Part shown: piece by piece, positions 1 through 10,529 of the stretch
Numbering within the stretch: position 1 is the first letter of the stretch
Layout of the letters: each line of letters starts with the position of its first letter
From: Onthophagus taurus
Taxonomy: Eukaryota; Arthropoda; Insecta; Coleoptera; Scarabaeidae
Assembly (NCBI RefSeq): GCF_036711975.1
Contig: NC_091972.1
Coordinates: 29,083,001-29,147,000 of the forward strand
Reading direction: 5' to 3'
Length of the DNA: 64,000 bases
Made by a program: the position numbers and the translations under genes
Notes under the pieces: generated by a model
Databases searched by the model: none
Seen by the model: only the letters and a program-made list of their open reading frames with translations
Told to the model about the DNA's origin: nothing

Positions 1-820
1 TACGGAGCTCGTAACCCAATAGCATAAGAGCCGGTGTTTGTTTCGTTGCGGCATCCCTTCGAGAACGGATGTTGAATAGAGCGGTTTGCAGGTGTTTGTC
101 CCAATTATTACGTATATGACGTAGGCATTTTTTTAAGTCCTGTTTTCGTCGTTCTGTCGGGTTGGCTTGGGGGTGGTATATCGGCGTAGTCCATTGAAGA
201 CATCCCCACCGTCGGAGTGCAGCATCCCATTCGATGGATATGAATTGTAAGCCGTTGTCGGAAAGGATAGCCCTGGGGTATCCGAATCGTGGGAATACTT
301 CTATGTCCATTACACGGATGACGTCTGCGGTGTCCGTCCTTTGGATGGGGAACGCCTCCACCCAGCGACTGAACAAGTCTGTGATAACCAGTATGTGGCG
401 GTTACCAGTAGTGGTAGCATTATATGGTCCCATTAGATCCACCGCAATCACATCCCAGGGTATTGTGGGCTCATGTGGCCGAAGAGGCACACGCCCAACA
501 GGTGCGTACGTGTTACGAACATCGTCGTCCACGTTTAGCCAGTGACGTGCTATGGCTCGTGCAGTTTCTTCCGCTCCTGGGTGAATCGCGGTACGCGAAT
601 AACACGTGCTCCTGCATGTCTGTGGGTACGACGAGTCTGTTGCCGTCATCATTTCTTCGCCAAAGCAGGCCGTCAGCAACCACGTATTCCCTTAGGATTT
701 TTTCTTCGGTCGCGTTCGTAGAGCCGTTAGTATGTATATTATTCCACGCATGGATGAGGTCTTTTGCGTGATGATTCTTTTTCTGGTTTTCTTTAATCAT
801 GTTGGCCAGGTCCGCCACAG
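1..820 (-). pseudogene. Gypsy integrase domain (open at window edge)
   Basis: The frame ending at base 1 stays open from about 512. It shows the integrase core: VDLMGPYN with the first Asp, then LVITDLFSRWVEAFP, then ILSDNGLQF with the second Asp, then TPIYHPQANPTER with the Glu. The D,D-35-E set is therefore visible. Upstream (820-513) is the zinc-binding N-terminal part, starting ILREYVVADGLLWRR. A frame change near 590 separates it from HPGAEETARAIARHW. Integrase inserts retrotransposon cDNA into the genome. The core runs off the window, so its C-terminus is unseen. The frame break makes this copy non-functional as it stands. Confidence 0.85.
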
Positions 821-1067
821 CTATGGCGGCGACGAAAGGTTGTTCTTCTTACGTAGCTGGTACGGTTTTGTTTCCAGGTGGTAACATTCTGTTTATGCCT
901 CGCCGTTGTCAGTCAGTGTTTGTTGTGCCGGTTCTCTTGACAAGAAATCTGGTAATTCGTTCTTCTCGCCCGATACTTGTTCTATTCCGAAGTTGAATTC
1001 TTGCAATAATAGGGACCATCGTGTGAGTTTGGCATTTTGGTTAGAAAAAGTTTTCAGCCATAGCAAA

Positions 1068-1400
1068 CTACGGCTTTCGGTTCGTAGTGTGAAAGATATC
1101 TTCTAGATAGGGTCGGACATGTTTCATGCCCCAGACTACAGCCAGGCACTCAAATTCGTTTGCATGGTACTTCTCTTGCGTCGGATTAAGTCGAGCGCTC
1201 GCAAAACCGATGATTTCTCTCTGGTTCTCCTCTTCCTGGTATAAGACCGCTGCGATCCCTTTGGCGCTGGCGTCTGTTTGTAAGACGAATCGTTTTTTGA
1301 AGTTCGGACGATGGAGGTGGAGGGGTTTTTCCAAGTTCCTTTTAATGTTTTGGAATCCTTCTTCGGTTTCGGAGGTTCATTTGAAAGGCTTATTGCCATG
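1068..1400 (-). pseudogene. Gypsy RNase H domain
   Basis: The minus-strand peptide includes FVLQTDASAKGIAAVLYQ, the first catalytic Asp block of gypsy RNase H, and later KYHANEFECLAVVWGMKHVRPYLE, the usual YxxxExExLAVVWA-type block. It follows the reverse transcriptase of the same element. The junctions with the RT (about 1400-1484) and with the integrase (about 820-1068) are degenerate, and no continuous frame joins them. Family assignment is by motif. Confidence 0.8.
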
Positions 1401-1483
1401 GAGTAAATCTGTCAGGGGTTGAAGAATTTCGGCACATCGGCGTATGAATTATCGTAACCAACCGCAGAGACCCAAGAAGCTTC

Positions 1484-2806
1484 TCAGTTGTTTCTTTGTG
1501 CTGGGTTGTGTGGAATTATTGATTCCTTCCACGTAACAGTCAAGGGCTCGATACCACCAGGGACGATGCGGTGGCCGACATATTCTATCGTCGTCTTCCC
1601 AAGTTGACACTTTTCTGGTGAGATATGCAAATCGTGGATATGCAATTTTTCGAAAACCAGATGTTGTGAAGTACGTGTTCTTCCCAGCTCTTGCTGTATA
1701 TGATGACATCCGTCGAGGTAGACGAATGCAAACTTCCTGAGATACCCTGGTAGCACTTCCCTCGTTATTACATTCTGGAAGGTGGCCGGCGCATTCTTGA
1801 GGCCAAAACGCATCACCTTAAACTGATATGTTGCCCCGTCTGGTGTGGTGAACTCTGTTAGGTGTTTGGATCCTTTTGCCATCGGGATCTGCCAATATCC
1901 GGATTTCAAATCCAACACGGAGAACACTGTAGCTCTGCTGAGGTCTCGCAGTGCTTCAGATATGATAGGAAGGGCTGATGATTCATCTTTACTTTGCGAA
2001 TTTAATTTTCGATAATCCACGCAAAATCTCGCGGCTCCGTCTTTTTTCTTTACTATTACCATCGGTGATGAATAATTCGACTGGCTGGGTTCGATAATGC
2101 CTTCCTCCAGCATCCTTTCCACCTCCCGGGCAATGATTTCCTTGGTCTGTGTAGGATAGCGATACGGGGGTGATTGGAAAGGTTTCGAGTAGAATATCAG
2201 TTTTAATTTGTGTTGTGTTGATCCTGTAGTCGTCCCGATGTTGTTGGAAAAGAGGTTTCCGAATCTCTTTATTGTGTTTTCTAACTGTTGTTTGTATTTT
2301 TCTTGTGATATTGATTCGGTCCGTGGGAATCTTGTTGGTGATAGCTTGGGAAGTTGTCCAAAAAATGTTTGTCTTTGCTTCCTTCCAGCGTAAAGACATC
2401 TTAGCTGGAAATCCAACAGCACTCCCTCACGAAGAAGCCAGGGTTCGCCGAGAATGATGGGGTGTGACAGTTGCGGGACCACCAGAAATTCTTCAGTAAA
2501 TTCAACGTTGTCGATTGAAAATCTGACGGTTATCGAGTCCAGGATTTCGAGTTTGCTGTTGGGGTCTGCTAGTTTTGCTTGATAATTCTCTTTTAGGTAG
2601 CTACCAACGATATCAATAGCAATGAAATTGGCGGTTGCCCCTGAATCTACAAGAGCCGTGGTTTGCTTGTTGTTGATGTGTACGCATAGGGTTGCTTTCA
2701 GGTGGCTGCGATCGCTCTGTCCTTCCAGCCCTATCAATGGGTTGATGATGTTTGTCGAGTTCATCTTGTTGACGACAGGTTCCGCTGTTTGCATATTCGG
2801 GTTCAT
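1484..2806 (-). pseudogene. Gypsy protease-reverse transcriptase, active site mutated
   Basis: A 440-codon frame. Near residue 50 is the retropepsin block TALVDSGATANFIA (DSG catalytic triad). From about residue 195 come RT blocks: RMLEEGIIEPSQSNYSSPMV, RFCVDYRKLNSQ, FSVLDLKSGYWQIP and MRFGLKNAPATFQ. The polymerase box, normally Y[LV]DD, reads FVYLDGC, so the second Asp is replaced by Gly, and the frame then drifts. RT copies element RNA into cDNA; this copy should be catalytically dead. The start codon is the first Met of the frame and is arbitrary, because gag-pol is normally one polyprotein. Confidence 0.85.
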
Positions 2807-2933
2807 CGTAGGGGTAGGTTCCTCGTCTTCGGAAGAGCTGCTTGGTGCTTCTCGGTACGTTATTGAGCGGGATTGATCCGCAATACGTAAACTTCTTCTG
2901 AATTATGAGGTAGAAATTTTCGGCATCAGTGCA

Positions 2934-2951
2934 GAGGAACGTTGGGCGCCA
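2934..2951 (-). other. Retrotransposon primer-binding site
   Basis: On the minus strand TGGCGCCCAACG starts two bases after the putative LTR end. TGG complements a tRNA 3' CCA, and TGGCGCC is a common retroelement primer-binding start. The tRNA species was not determined. Confidence 0.5.
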
Positions 2952-2954
2952 ATT

Positions 2955-3261
2955 GTTACCGAAGATGAGGGGGAGAGGAAACACGTGATGGAGTCAAACT
3001 CTCAAAAACACTTAACTTGGTTTTTTGTTTACAATATTTTTTTACACAAGATTAATATAGCAACGATATTTGTCATCTAATGTCCTCTGAGTCGAACGAC
3101 CTTCCTTTTTATCTCAGCTCCATGAATGCCCACCAATGGGGTGCGTCCGACCATTCGGCGCGGTCTTCCCAGTGTTGGAAGGGATGGTAACCATGGTAAC
3201 ATGTTTGACGGTTCGGATGCCATGTTTCTGAAGAAGTGTTTTTCTTAAATTTAACTTAACA
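2955..3261 (-). repeat. Putative LTR of the gypsy element
   Basis: On the minus strand this segment begins TGTTAAG and ends GGTAACA, so it is bounded by a 5-bp inverted TGTTA/TAACA pair. It lies directly upstream of a TGGCGCC primer-binding site. Its length, about 307 bp, suits a gypsy LTR. The second LTR is off the window, so the boundaries rest on end motifs only. It contains a stretch near 3205-3235 resembling the 3' part of the Penelope element at 17 kb. Confidence 0.45.
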
Positions 3262-3450
3262 AAAAAAATTTCACTACGAATCGTAGTCGCATAGATATGC
3301 TAAAATAGCCAACCCAAAAATTCCAAAATGTCGAACTAATAACTTAGCAAAAATTCACTCACACTTCTTCTCTTTACGAAGTCTGGTGATAAAGAGGAAG
3401 ACCTCTCGCTAAAATCTTTCCAAAACCGGTACTAAAAAAAAAGTAGAAAA

Positions 3451-4533
3451 ATTAAAGATCCGTCAATATCCTTTAAAATCGATGATTTTTTTTTAACCGA
3501 TGTGAAATTGCCTGAAAAACACGTTAAAAATAAAAATGATTGCCGAAAAAGTGTCACGCAGCTTACTTACGACGTATTTTTAACAACAGTACTGTTAACA
3601 GTGGTCCAAGACAATGTTTTTTTCCGCATCCACGGGCACAACACGAATAAAGTAAGTAAAAATTAAATAATTTTTTCAAATTTAATGTAAGAATTAACAA
3701 CTTTTGGACGCACAACGACTAAAACGTCCTTATTTACCATCTACCTGCTCGTGTGGATCTGTTTCTTTTACAACCCTCCCTTACCCCGAACCCAACCCGA
3801 CATTTAAGAATCTCGATCTCAAATTCTAATACCTACACAAAATTCTGAAATAAATCAGTATATTAGGTGGATCCGAATGTAACGTTTTTTTTTCAACAAG
3901 ACCATACCAATATTTGACCCACACCCTTTTAACGTATTTCAACCGAAAAATGCGTTGTAAAAAACCTGTTAATTCTTTTATAAATTTGGTGAAAATTATT
4001 TGATTTTGAATTTTATCAGATTAATGTTATATGATTGGCTGTAAAAAGAAGTAAACGATTGGTTCTACCGTTGGTGATGCCCAAGGTCTATAGAACATAA
4101 GGTTACCCAATACCGATTCTCCTCCTCTGAGAGGCAAGGTGGGTCAGTGACGTAGCTGGTTCTATGAACAACACAACGCCCTTGTTTATAGATATATCTA
4201 TAAACAAGGACAACACGATGCGAGGTTTAAATATTTTATATAGACTGTACCACAGTATAGGCACGTTAGCACGTATCTATCTTTTATTCTGACTGTATCG
4301 AACCAGTGACGTCAATTTGCGGGGTAATAATCGATACTACAGAGGCATAGGGAATGAGGTAACCTTATGTTCTATAAACCTTGGGTGATGCCGAGATATG
4401 TGGTTAGCATTGCTGATGACGTCACAAAACGTGACGTTACAGCGAAACTTTTAAATTGCGTGAATAATACACGCAATTTCACATCGGTTAAAAAAAAATC
4501 GTCGATTTTTAAAGATATTGACGGATCTTTAAT
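3451..4533. mobile_element. TTAA-flanked foldback element (60-bp TIRs)
   Basis: The 60 bp at 3451-3510 recur inverted at 4474-4533 with a few mismatches. Both ends carry TTAA (3452-3455 and 4529-4532) next to AGATCCGTCAA, which would fit a TTAA target duplication of the piggyBac type. A second inverted pair lies inside: 4079-4107 matches the reverse of 4361-4392. A perfect 30-bp palindrome is at 4180-4209. Related arms recur at 29.75-30.06 kb and 31.13-31.46 kb. I see no transposase, so it is probably non-autonomous. The superfamily is an inference. Confidence 0.7.
4180..4209. repeat. Perfect 30-bp palindrome
   Basis: The strand starting CCTTGTTTATAG and ending CTATAAACAAGG reads identically on both strands over 30 bp. 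It lies inside the foldback element, between its inner inverted repeats, and would fold into a cruciform or RNA hairpin. Confidence 0.9.
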
Positions 4534-5320
4534 TATGCCAAAGCAATCTCTATAATTAAATTCGCGAATCCTTGTCGTGATTGTACTCCAAGTACTCCAA
4601 CTCTGTCTCCGACCGTCAAGAAGGAATATAGTTATTTGCGAAAGCTTCCGAAAGCATTGTAACGACCGTAATAACGGTCGTTTCTTTCCACGTAGTTTTA
4701 GTACAAAGTTTTATTTTGAATTTTTTGTTAATCGATGGGAAATGACCTAAATATGCCGTTAGAGTGACGTTATAAATGTGCGGATAAGTGAAGAGCTTAC
4801 GGAAAGTGTAATTAAAAGTTTCGATTTGATGTCACACACACAACACCAACCAATCCGGTAAGTAAAAAATGAAATAATTTTCTCAAAATTAATAAAAGAA
4901 TTAACAATTTGTTCATGTTACAACGCATATTTTCGTGTGAAATGCCCTTGTTCCTTTGGTTTTCAACGCACAACGAGTGATTACCATATTATTAAAAGGA
5001 AATCAGGTTCAATTTTATTGTATTGTCCTACGATGCTGACAAAGCAGCAAAAAGGATATACATAAATCGGTCAAAACTGAATAACAATTAATTAATATAG
5101 TAATTTCCGCCGTCCGCGTGTGTCGTCTCAAATCGCCGACACCCGATACATGATTTACTATTAAGTTTCTTTTTTGATGTTTTTTGAAGAACTTAAATGG
5201 CGCAGTCAGCAGGTCATACGGTAAACGCGTGTGATCTTCTGTTATGTCTCAAATCGATCCAATAAACGGACGTTCGCGGTAAACTTAGAAGTTAATTATT
5301 ACTGAATTTTACGAAAACAA
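4534..5320. other. Non-coding, repeat-derived
   Basis: No gene is seen. Around 4855-4960 the sequence resembles the interior of the preceding foldback family (GTAAGTAAAAA, then AAGAATTAACAA), suggesting an older copy. The rest is unassigned. Confidence 0.5.
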
Positions 5321-5483
5321 ACCGACCAGCCGAGGAAAAAGCTCCAATCGTCTAATTCCTGGACAACGTACCGACCAGCCGAGGTAGAAGCTCCAATTAC
5401 CGAATCCCTGGACAACGAACCGACCAGCCGAGGAAGAAGCTCCAATTGCTGAATCCCTGGACAACGCAGAACCGGCCGAAGAG
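5321..5483. repeat. 49-bp tandem repeat, about 3.3 units
   Basis: Units beginning ACCGACCAGCCGAGG start at 5321, 5370 and 5419, with a diverged partial unit (ACCGGCCGAAGAG) near 5471. The period of 49 is not a multiple of three, so the array is unlikely to be coding. It is GC-richer than its surroundings. Confidence 0.85.
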
Positions 5484-5891
5484 TTGCATACATCTAAAAT
5501 TGGCTATCAATTCCCGGGACTACAGAAGCAAGACAGAACAAATGAGAATCATCATAATTTTACTATCGTAAGTACTTTCTTTCTGCAATCCTTATTCTTA
5601 ATAGAGGAATACCTACCGACAGTACCACGAAGCTCGAATGAAGTAAGAATTACGCGATTACTTATGATTTTCATGGGAAAATTACGTGCTCAAAGCACGC
5701 GAGGCAGTGGACGCAAATAAGATGCCCACGTTTTGGCCCGAATTAAAGAACATATTCGAATTTGTTTAGTTTCGCAGTAGCGTTTAACCTCAGGAATAAA
5801 GTGGCAATCAAACCAGTTTTCGAAGATAGACGTTGTCTCCAAGCCTTATTATAGGATTTGATTTCCAAATTACGAGCAAGCCAGTTTTACA

Positions 5892-6134
5892 CTAATTTTT
5901 TAAAGCTCTTGGATTTTCCGATCGGTAAATTAAAAGAGGCTTTAACTTACAGCCACTTCTGTGGTGCATTCGAACTTCTGTAGTTGCATTCGCAACAACC
6001 ATCACGGTCAAACGGTCTTTAGACGTATTGAAACCTGGAAATGTTTTTTGCTCGCGAGCTATAAATGTTCCTTTAGGCATCTTTTTCCAAAATAACGTTG
6101 AATTTGGTTTGGCTCGTGTAACCACCTTCCTCAA
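5892..6134 (-). pseudogene. Pogo/Tigger transposase fragment
   Basis: The 80-residue frame includes LFWKKMPKGTFIAREQK, PGFNTSKDRLTVMVVANA and KLKPLLIYRSENPRALKN. This order (LFWKxMP, then the KDR..L block, then KPLL.Y.SENPRALK) is characteristic of the DDE core of Tigger/pogo transposases. The first catalytic Asp lies just upstream of the visible part, and the final catalytic region and the N-terminal CENP-B-like domain are missing. About 10 extra residues (TTEVRMHHRSG) interrupt the usual spacing. It is a decayed fragment. Confidence 0.8.
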
Positions 6135-6179
6135 TCAAACTTTTTAATTGAACTAAAATTAGAACTAAAGATTAAAACT

Positions 6180-6720
6180 TCTGTAAAAACTTGATGCACA
6201 GGTCATCTCTTCTAACGTCCAGTGCAGAAAAGTTGTGACGTTGCAGCAGGGATGCGTAATCCGTTCGACAATCCCGGTATGATCCAACCAAGCGTATCTC
6301 TCCAATGTAAGTCTATGACACTCATATTGTCTATACAAAGGTCAAAAACAGGGACTTGTACACACAGTGATGTCAGAAAACGCACGCGAGGTGCGTAAAA
6401 CTAAACGAAGCATCTTCGCTGCAGAAGATTCAATATCTTCAATGTGCGGCACAAAAGACAATTTGCGGTCATAAGTAATTCCCAGATCTTTGATTGTAGA
6501 TAGTTTCTCAAGAAGAACATCTTTTATGTAATAAGAAGCCATCTAAGAGGAGACAGCTTGCGTATAAAACTAACGGCACCGCACTTATTGGCATTAATCT
6601 TTAGTTGATAATAGTTACACAATTCCACCAAGATGTCCAAGTCCGACTGTATACTGACAACATCACCAGGAGATGAGCCTAAAGCACCAAGTTTATAGAT
6701 ATCTCAGTAACCACCGCGAG
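6180..6720 (-). pseudogene. LINE reverse transcriptase C-terminal fragment
   Basis: The minus-strand translation gives a block resembling LQSDLDxLVxWC..NxLKxNxxKC (about 6710-6570, seen here as IQSDLDILVELCNYYQLKIN). It is followed by YYIKDVLLEKLSTIKDLGIT and then RKLSFVPHIEDI (6542-6430). The IKDLGI.xD.KLxFxxHI block is typical of the post-RT region of CR1/jockey-like LINEs. The frames are broken and the catalytic RT core is absent. The clade is not resolved. Confidence 0.7.
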
Positions 6721-6873
6721 ATTGGTAAGCGTTGAACAACGCTTGCAAACACAGATGTTATTTTCGTTATTATTGTAGTACTTTTTAAGTCATTAACTTG
6801 TGATGTCTCTATAAAATTAGACAAGTAATCAACAATTACTATAAAGTTTTTGTTACAGTAGTCAAAAATAGCT

Positions 6874-7326
6874 ATAATATTTGATTAAATTTTGATTTTA
6901 AAAATCACTAACTGTACTTTTATACTGGTTTATTATAAAAATATTTCGCTTTACATTACACATTAGTCATCTTCAGAAGCGTTGTCGTAATACAAGAAAT
7001 GGAGTCTAAAAACTTCGTATGAAAGTAGAAAAAGTAGATATGGTCAGCACATCAAACAAGGCGATATTCAAACAATAATTGTAAATATTAATTTAAAAAA
7101 CTATATAACTAACATGTTAAAAATGTAAAATGTAAAGTTTAAAAATTAAAAACGACGTTACACGAAAAACGTTACAAAAATAAAAATGAAAATCACGCGT
7201 TGTATTACGACAACGCTTCTGAAGATGACTAATTAGTCGAAACATGTAAAGCGAAATATTTTTATAATAAACCAGTATAAAAGTACAGTTAGTGATTTTT
7301 AAAATCAAATTTTATTCAAATATTAT
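6874..7326. repeat. Long inverted repeat with hammerhead-like motif
   Basis: About 121 bp at 6874-6994 recur inverted at 7201-7326, separated by about 206 bp. The right arm contains CTGAAGATGACTAATTAGTC followed by GAAAC, a hammerhead-core-like arrangement with a perfect stem II. The left arm has lost about 10 bp of it. Such motifs mark the LTR-like ends of Penelope-like elements. No coding sequence lies between the arms. Confidence 0.75.
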
Positions 7327-7466
7327 TCACATTTACTGGTAAAATGGATTTTACTATTAACATTGATCAAAAAATGCCATGGAAGTTTAGGTGTTTCTCT
7401 CAAAATTAACTTAGATTTCTGTTTGTTATCTTTATATTTATTGCAAATATCACATTCGTCAATATA

Positions 7467-7928
7467 TTATTCTATGTCTTTGTTAATTTTTAACCAATAA
7501 ATTGTGTTAAGAGCACGATTTTTCATTCTTTCTTTTCCTGGATGACCACTATGTAGTTTTTCTAACATAATCTTTCTAAGACTGTTTGGTATTAAGATTC
7601 TGTCATCTTTAAAAATTAGATTTTTACATATGGTCAAAGTTTGTTTAATGTCAAAGTAAGGTTGCATTTCTTTAGGTAAAGTTGCTCTGTATCTTGGAAA
7701 ACCTTTGATTATCCAATTTCTTAATGTTATTATAATTTTATCTTTCTCACCTTCAGTTGTATTTAAATTCCAATTTTTTTGTGTTACTGGTAGATTTTCA
7801 ACTAATAAGTTAACTTGCAGTTCAATTGGTTCTTCTAATATCATCTGATTATCTACATGTAAATATTTCCCTGGAACGTGTACCATTTTAAATGTGTATG
7901 GTTGAAGTTTAAGCATCAATCTTTGCAA
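7467..7928 (-). pseudogene. Gypsy tether and integrase zinc-binding domain
   Basis: The frame begins with LQPYTFKMVHVPGKYLHVDN, the usual end of RNase H. It ends with the HHCC-type integrase start, including LRKIMLEKLHSGHPGKERMK and ALNTIYWLKINKD. The catalytic core that should follow is absent. Confidence 0.8.
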
Positions 7929-8114
7929 TCTTGAAGTTAATTTGTATAATGGTTTCTTACATAATGGCTTATGATCCGTTTCGATTATTATATTTTGTCC
8001 ATAAATATATTGTTTAAATTTTTCACAGCCAAAGACTACCTAATAATTTTTTTTCAATTTGAGCATATCTTTGCTGTGCTTCAGTCAAAGCTTTTGATGC
8101 AAAAGCAACTATTG

Positions 8115-8990
8115 TTAACGATGTTTATTGTTTTGCATAATACATGCGCCTAATCCTTTAGAACTAGCGTCTACTGATAAAGTAACTTTATCTTTCAGGT
8201 TGAAAAGTTTCAATTGTGGAGAATTTATTATTTTATTTTTTAAATCATTTAGATCTTTTTCTAAGTGTTGATTCCATTCAAATATTATGTTATCTTTTAA
8301 AAGTTCACGCATATTTGCCGTTAATTCTGCATAATTAGGTATAAATTTGTTTAAATAATTAAAGAATCCTAATATTCTTTGCAATGATTTTTTATCTGAT
8401 GGTGATTTCAACTCTTTTACTGCTTTTATTTTGTCATTATCAGGCTTTATTCCTTCTTTATTAAAAATATGTCCCATATAGCTTATTTCTTCAGCCTTAA
8501 GTATACATTTTTCTTTATTAAATTTTATTTTTTGTTTATGAGCAATTTCAAACACTTGTTTTTTCCTAACTTCTAAGTCCTCCCAATTTTTGGCATGTAT
8601 CAAAATATCGTCTTGAAATACTATAAGAATAGCCTTCTATTCTTACAAATATTTGCGAAATGATACGATGAAATACTATATCACTAGCGCAATTAAGACC
8701 AAAAGGCATTCTTAAAAATTTATATCGCCCAAAAGGCGTTTGAAAAGTACAAATGTTAGCACTTTCCTCATCTAAAGGTAACATCCAATAACCACAATTT
8801 GCATTCAATTTCGCGTAACACTTTGAACCAATCAATTTTGAAGCAATTTCGTCTATTATAGGAAAAGGATAATGGGATCTTTTAAGAGATTTGTTTAATT
8901 GCTGTGGATCCAAACAAATTCTTATTTTACCACTCGGGTTTTTAACAATTACGATATTATGTACCCACTCGGTCGGTATATCTACTGGAC
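8115..8990 (-). pseudogene. Gypsy reverse transcriptase / RNase H
   Basis: Frame 8913-8566 has DPQQLNKSLKRSHYPFPIID, then CGYWMLPLDEESANICTFQT and FLRMPFGLNCA. Frame 8603-8115 has ISYMGHIFNKEGIKPD, LQRILGFFNYLNKFIPNYAE and VTLSVDASSKGLGACIMQ (start of RNase H). The Y[LV]DD box falls in the frame break between the two and is not preserved. The neighbours are the protease and integrase parts of the same element. Confidence 0.85.
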
Positions 8991-9139
8991 TAATTATTTT
9001 TGATTTAACAAGATTATCTAATTCATCTTTTAATTGATTGTGTAGTAAAAAAGGTATTCTTCTAAAAGGAGCAACTTTAGGTTTTACCTATTTATCTAGT
9101 GATAAATGAATTTTTGGGTTAATACATCCTATTTCATCA

Positions 9140-9430
9140 CTAATTAGTAATTACACTTTCATGTATGACATTTAATTTAATACAAGCATTTAAACCTAGT
9201 ATATTGTTAAACTTTTCTTTAATATAAAATTTTATTTTATATTTTTTATCATTATAAAAACAATCCAATATGGTAGTGCCAATAATGGGTATAATTTCTT
9301 TTGTATAGGTTGTAATGTAGTGACGCGTTTTATTTTCCAAATTTAAATTATTAAAATTAGAAATTGAAAGTAAATTACAATCAGCTCCAGTATCAAGTTT
9401 TAAACTAATATTTATATTATTTATTTTTAA
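9140..9430 (-). pseudogene. Gypsy aspartic protease region
   Basis: The minus strand at about 9420-9360 encodes SLKLDTGADCNLLSI, containing the retropepsin DTG site. It continues through IIPIIGTTILDCFYN and FNNILGLNACIKLNV, which matches the ILGL block near the protease C-terminus. A stop codon separates it from the preceding gag-linker reading (9718-9452), which is rich in Lys and Arg. Confidence 0.75.
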
Positions 9431-9889
9431 AGTAACATACCAATGCTTTTTTCACTCACCTACGTTGACGTTATTGATTCTTGCCAGGCGTCGACTTCGT
9501 TTATTTTTTTTTGTAGTTCTAAACCCTCTTTCTTCTCTGTCTCTCCTGAATGGTTTGCTATCGTACTTGTTTGCTTTCCCATCTCGTCTTCCTGTCGCCC
9601 TGGTATTTATCTTCTGATCTTGATATCCTCTGACCACAATATAAAGTAAATCAGTAGTCTCACTTGCCTTATATGGCGTCCTCAGTTTTACTACAGCACA
9701 CACGCTGCGAGCATTCATGCCACGTTTGCTACCTTATGACTCCTTATGAGTGATCTTTATCATCGACATAAAAGTTTGTTGTGACAATTATTTCAATGGT
9801 GCGCCAAGCGGATGCGCAGTAAAAAATATACGGACACGACGTAAAAGGTGCCGACACGAAGTGAGACTACTGCTTTACTTTATACTGTG

Positions 9890-10336
9890 CTCTGACTTTT
9901 CAAGCCTGTGCAAAATGTCCTATTTTTTCACATTTTGAACATATTTTTCCATACTTTGGGCATTTTCCATAAGGATCACATATTATTACCAAAATCACAT
10001 ATAGAACTAAGGTTTTTTAAAACTGTTATATACTGTTCGTAGCTTTCATTTTCTTTTTGTTTGCGATTAAAGAAAATATACTTTTCGTATGTAACATTTG
10101 TTTTAGGCTTAAAGTATTTATCAAATTTGTATTTTTTCTTTTTCTTCTAATTCAAATGTTTGGTAAATGTCCATACCTTGTTCTCCTATTGTATGTAGAA
10201 ATAATGCTATTTTTTTCTTCTCTTTCATATCTTCTTCACCGAACGCTATCAAACAATTTTCAAATCCTCTTGTGAATTTCTCCCAGTTAGTAGATAGATT
10301 TCCCTCGTATTTCATCATACCCAGGTTTCTTTCCAT
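9890..10336 (-). pseudogene. Gypsy gag with zinc knuckle
   Basis: From a Met at 10336 the frame has KYEGNLSTNWEKFTRGFEN and then KIALFLHTIGEQGMDIYQTF, a pattern common in gypsy gag near the N-terminus. Further on (about 9985-9900) a zinc-knuckle-like block reads CSKCEKIGHFAQAC, with C-x2-C-x4-H-x4-C spacing. Gag packages element RNA. Intervening frames are broken. Confidence 0.7.
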
Positions 10337-10529
10337 TTTTCTTTATTATTTTTTCACTTTGTTTATTATTTTTGCGCACAATCCTCGTTTTACCGCTTCA
10401 GTACATTTTATTATTTATATATAAACTATAAATACAGGATGATTCTCAACCTGTATGCATAAATTTGGGGATTTATTCCTCATGACAAATAATGAGTAAT
10501 AGGTGAAAAAAATTGTAACAAATGTTTTT

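Larger units (their letters stand above)
1..3261 (-). mobile_element. Ty3/gypsy LTR retrotransposon, partial, minus strand
   Basis: Read on the minus strand, the order is LTR (2955-3261), primer-binding site (about 2934-2951), aspartic protease, reverse transcriptase, RNase H and integrase. This is the Ty3/gypsy order, with integrase after RNase H. The element continues past base 1, so the second LTR is outside the window. Only about 150 bp lie between the primer-binding site and the protease, so gag appears deleted. Several frame changes and a mutated catalytic motif show it is inactive. It is one of at least three distinct gypsy elements here. Confidence 0.85.
7440..10336 (-). mobile_element. 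Second Ty3/gypsy element, minus strand
   Basis: Minus-strand order: gag (about 10336-9890), protease (about 9420-9140), reverse transcriptase and RNase H (about 8990-8100), then the zinc-binding part of integrase (7928-7467). The coding sequence is AT-richer than that of the 1-3261 element and clearly a different family. The integrase core is missing beyond 7467, where the sequence drifts into the inverted repeat. The upstream side is cut by a DNA transposon inserted at 10433. Frames are interrupted throughout. Confidence 0.85.

Noticed and set aside
234..1422. Several plus-strand frames of 60-115 codons
   Set aside because: They lie antisense to a clear gypsy pol on the minus strand and have no domain similarity.
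5484..5720. A 78-codon frame after the 49-bp tandem repeat
   Set aside because: No motif, and the repeat upstream is out of frame with any extension.
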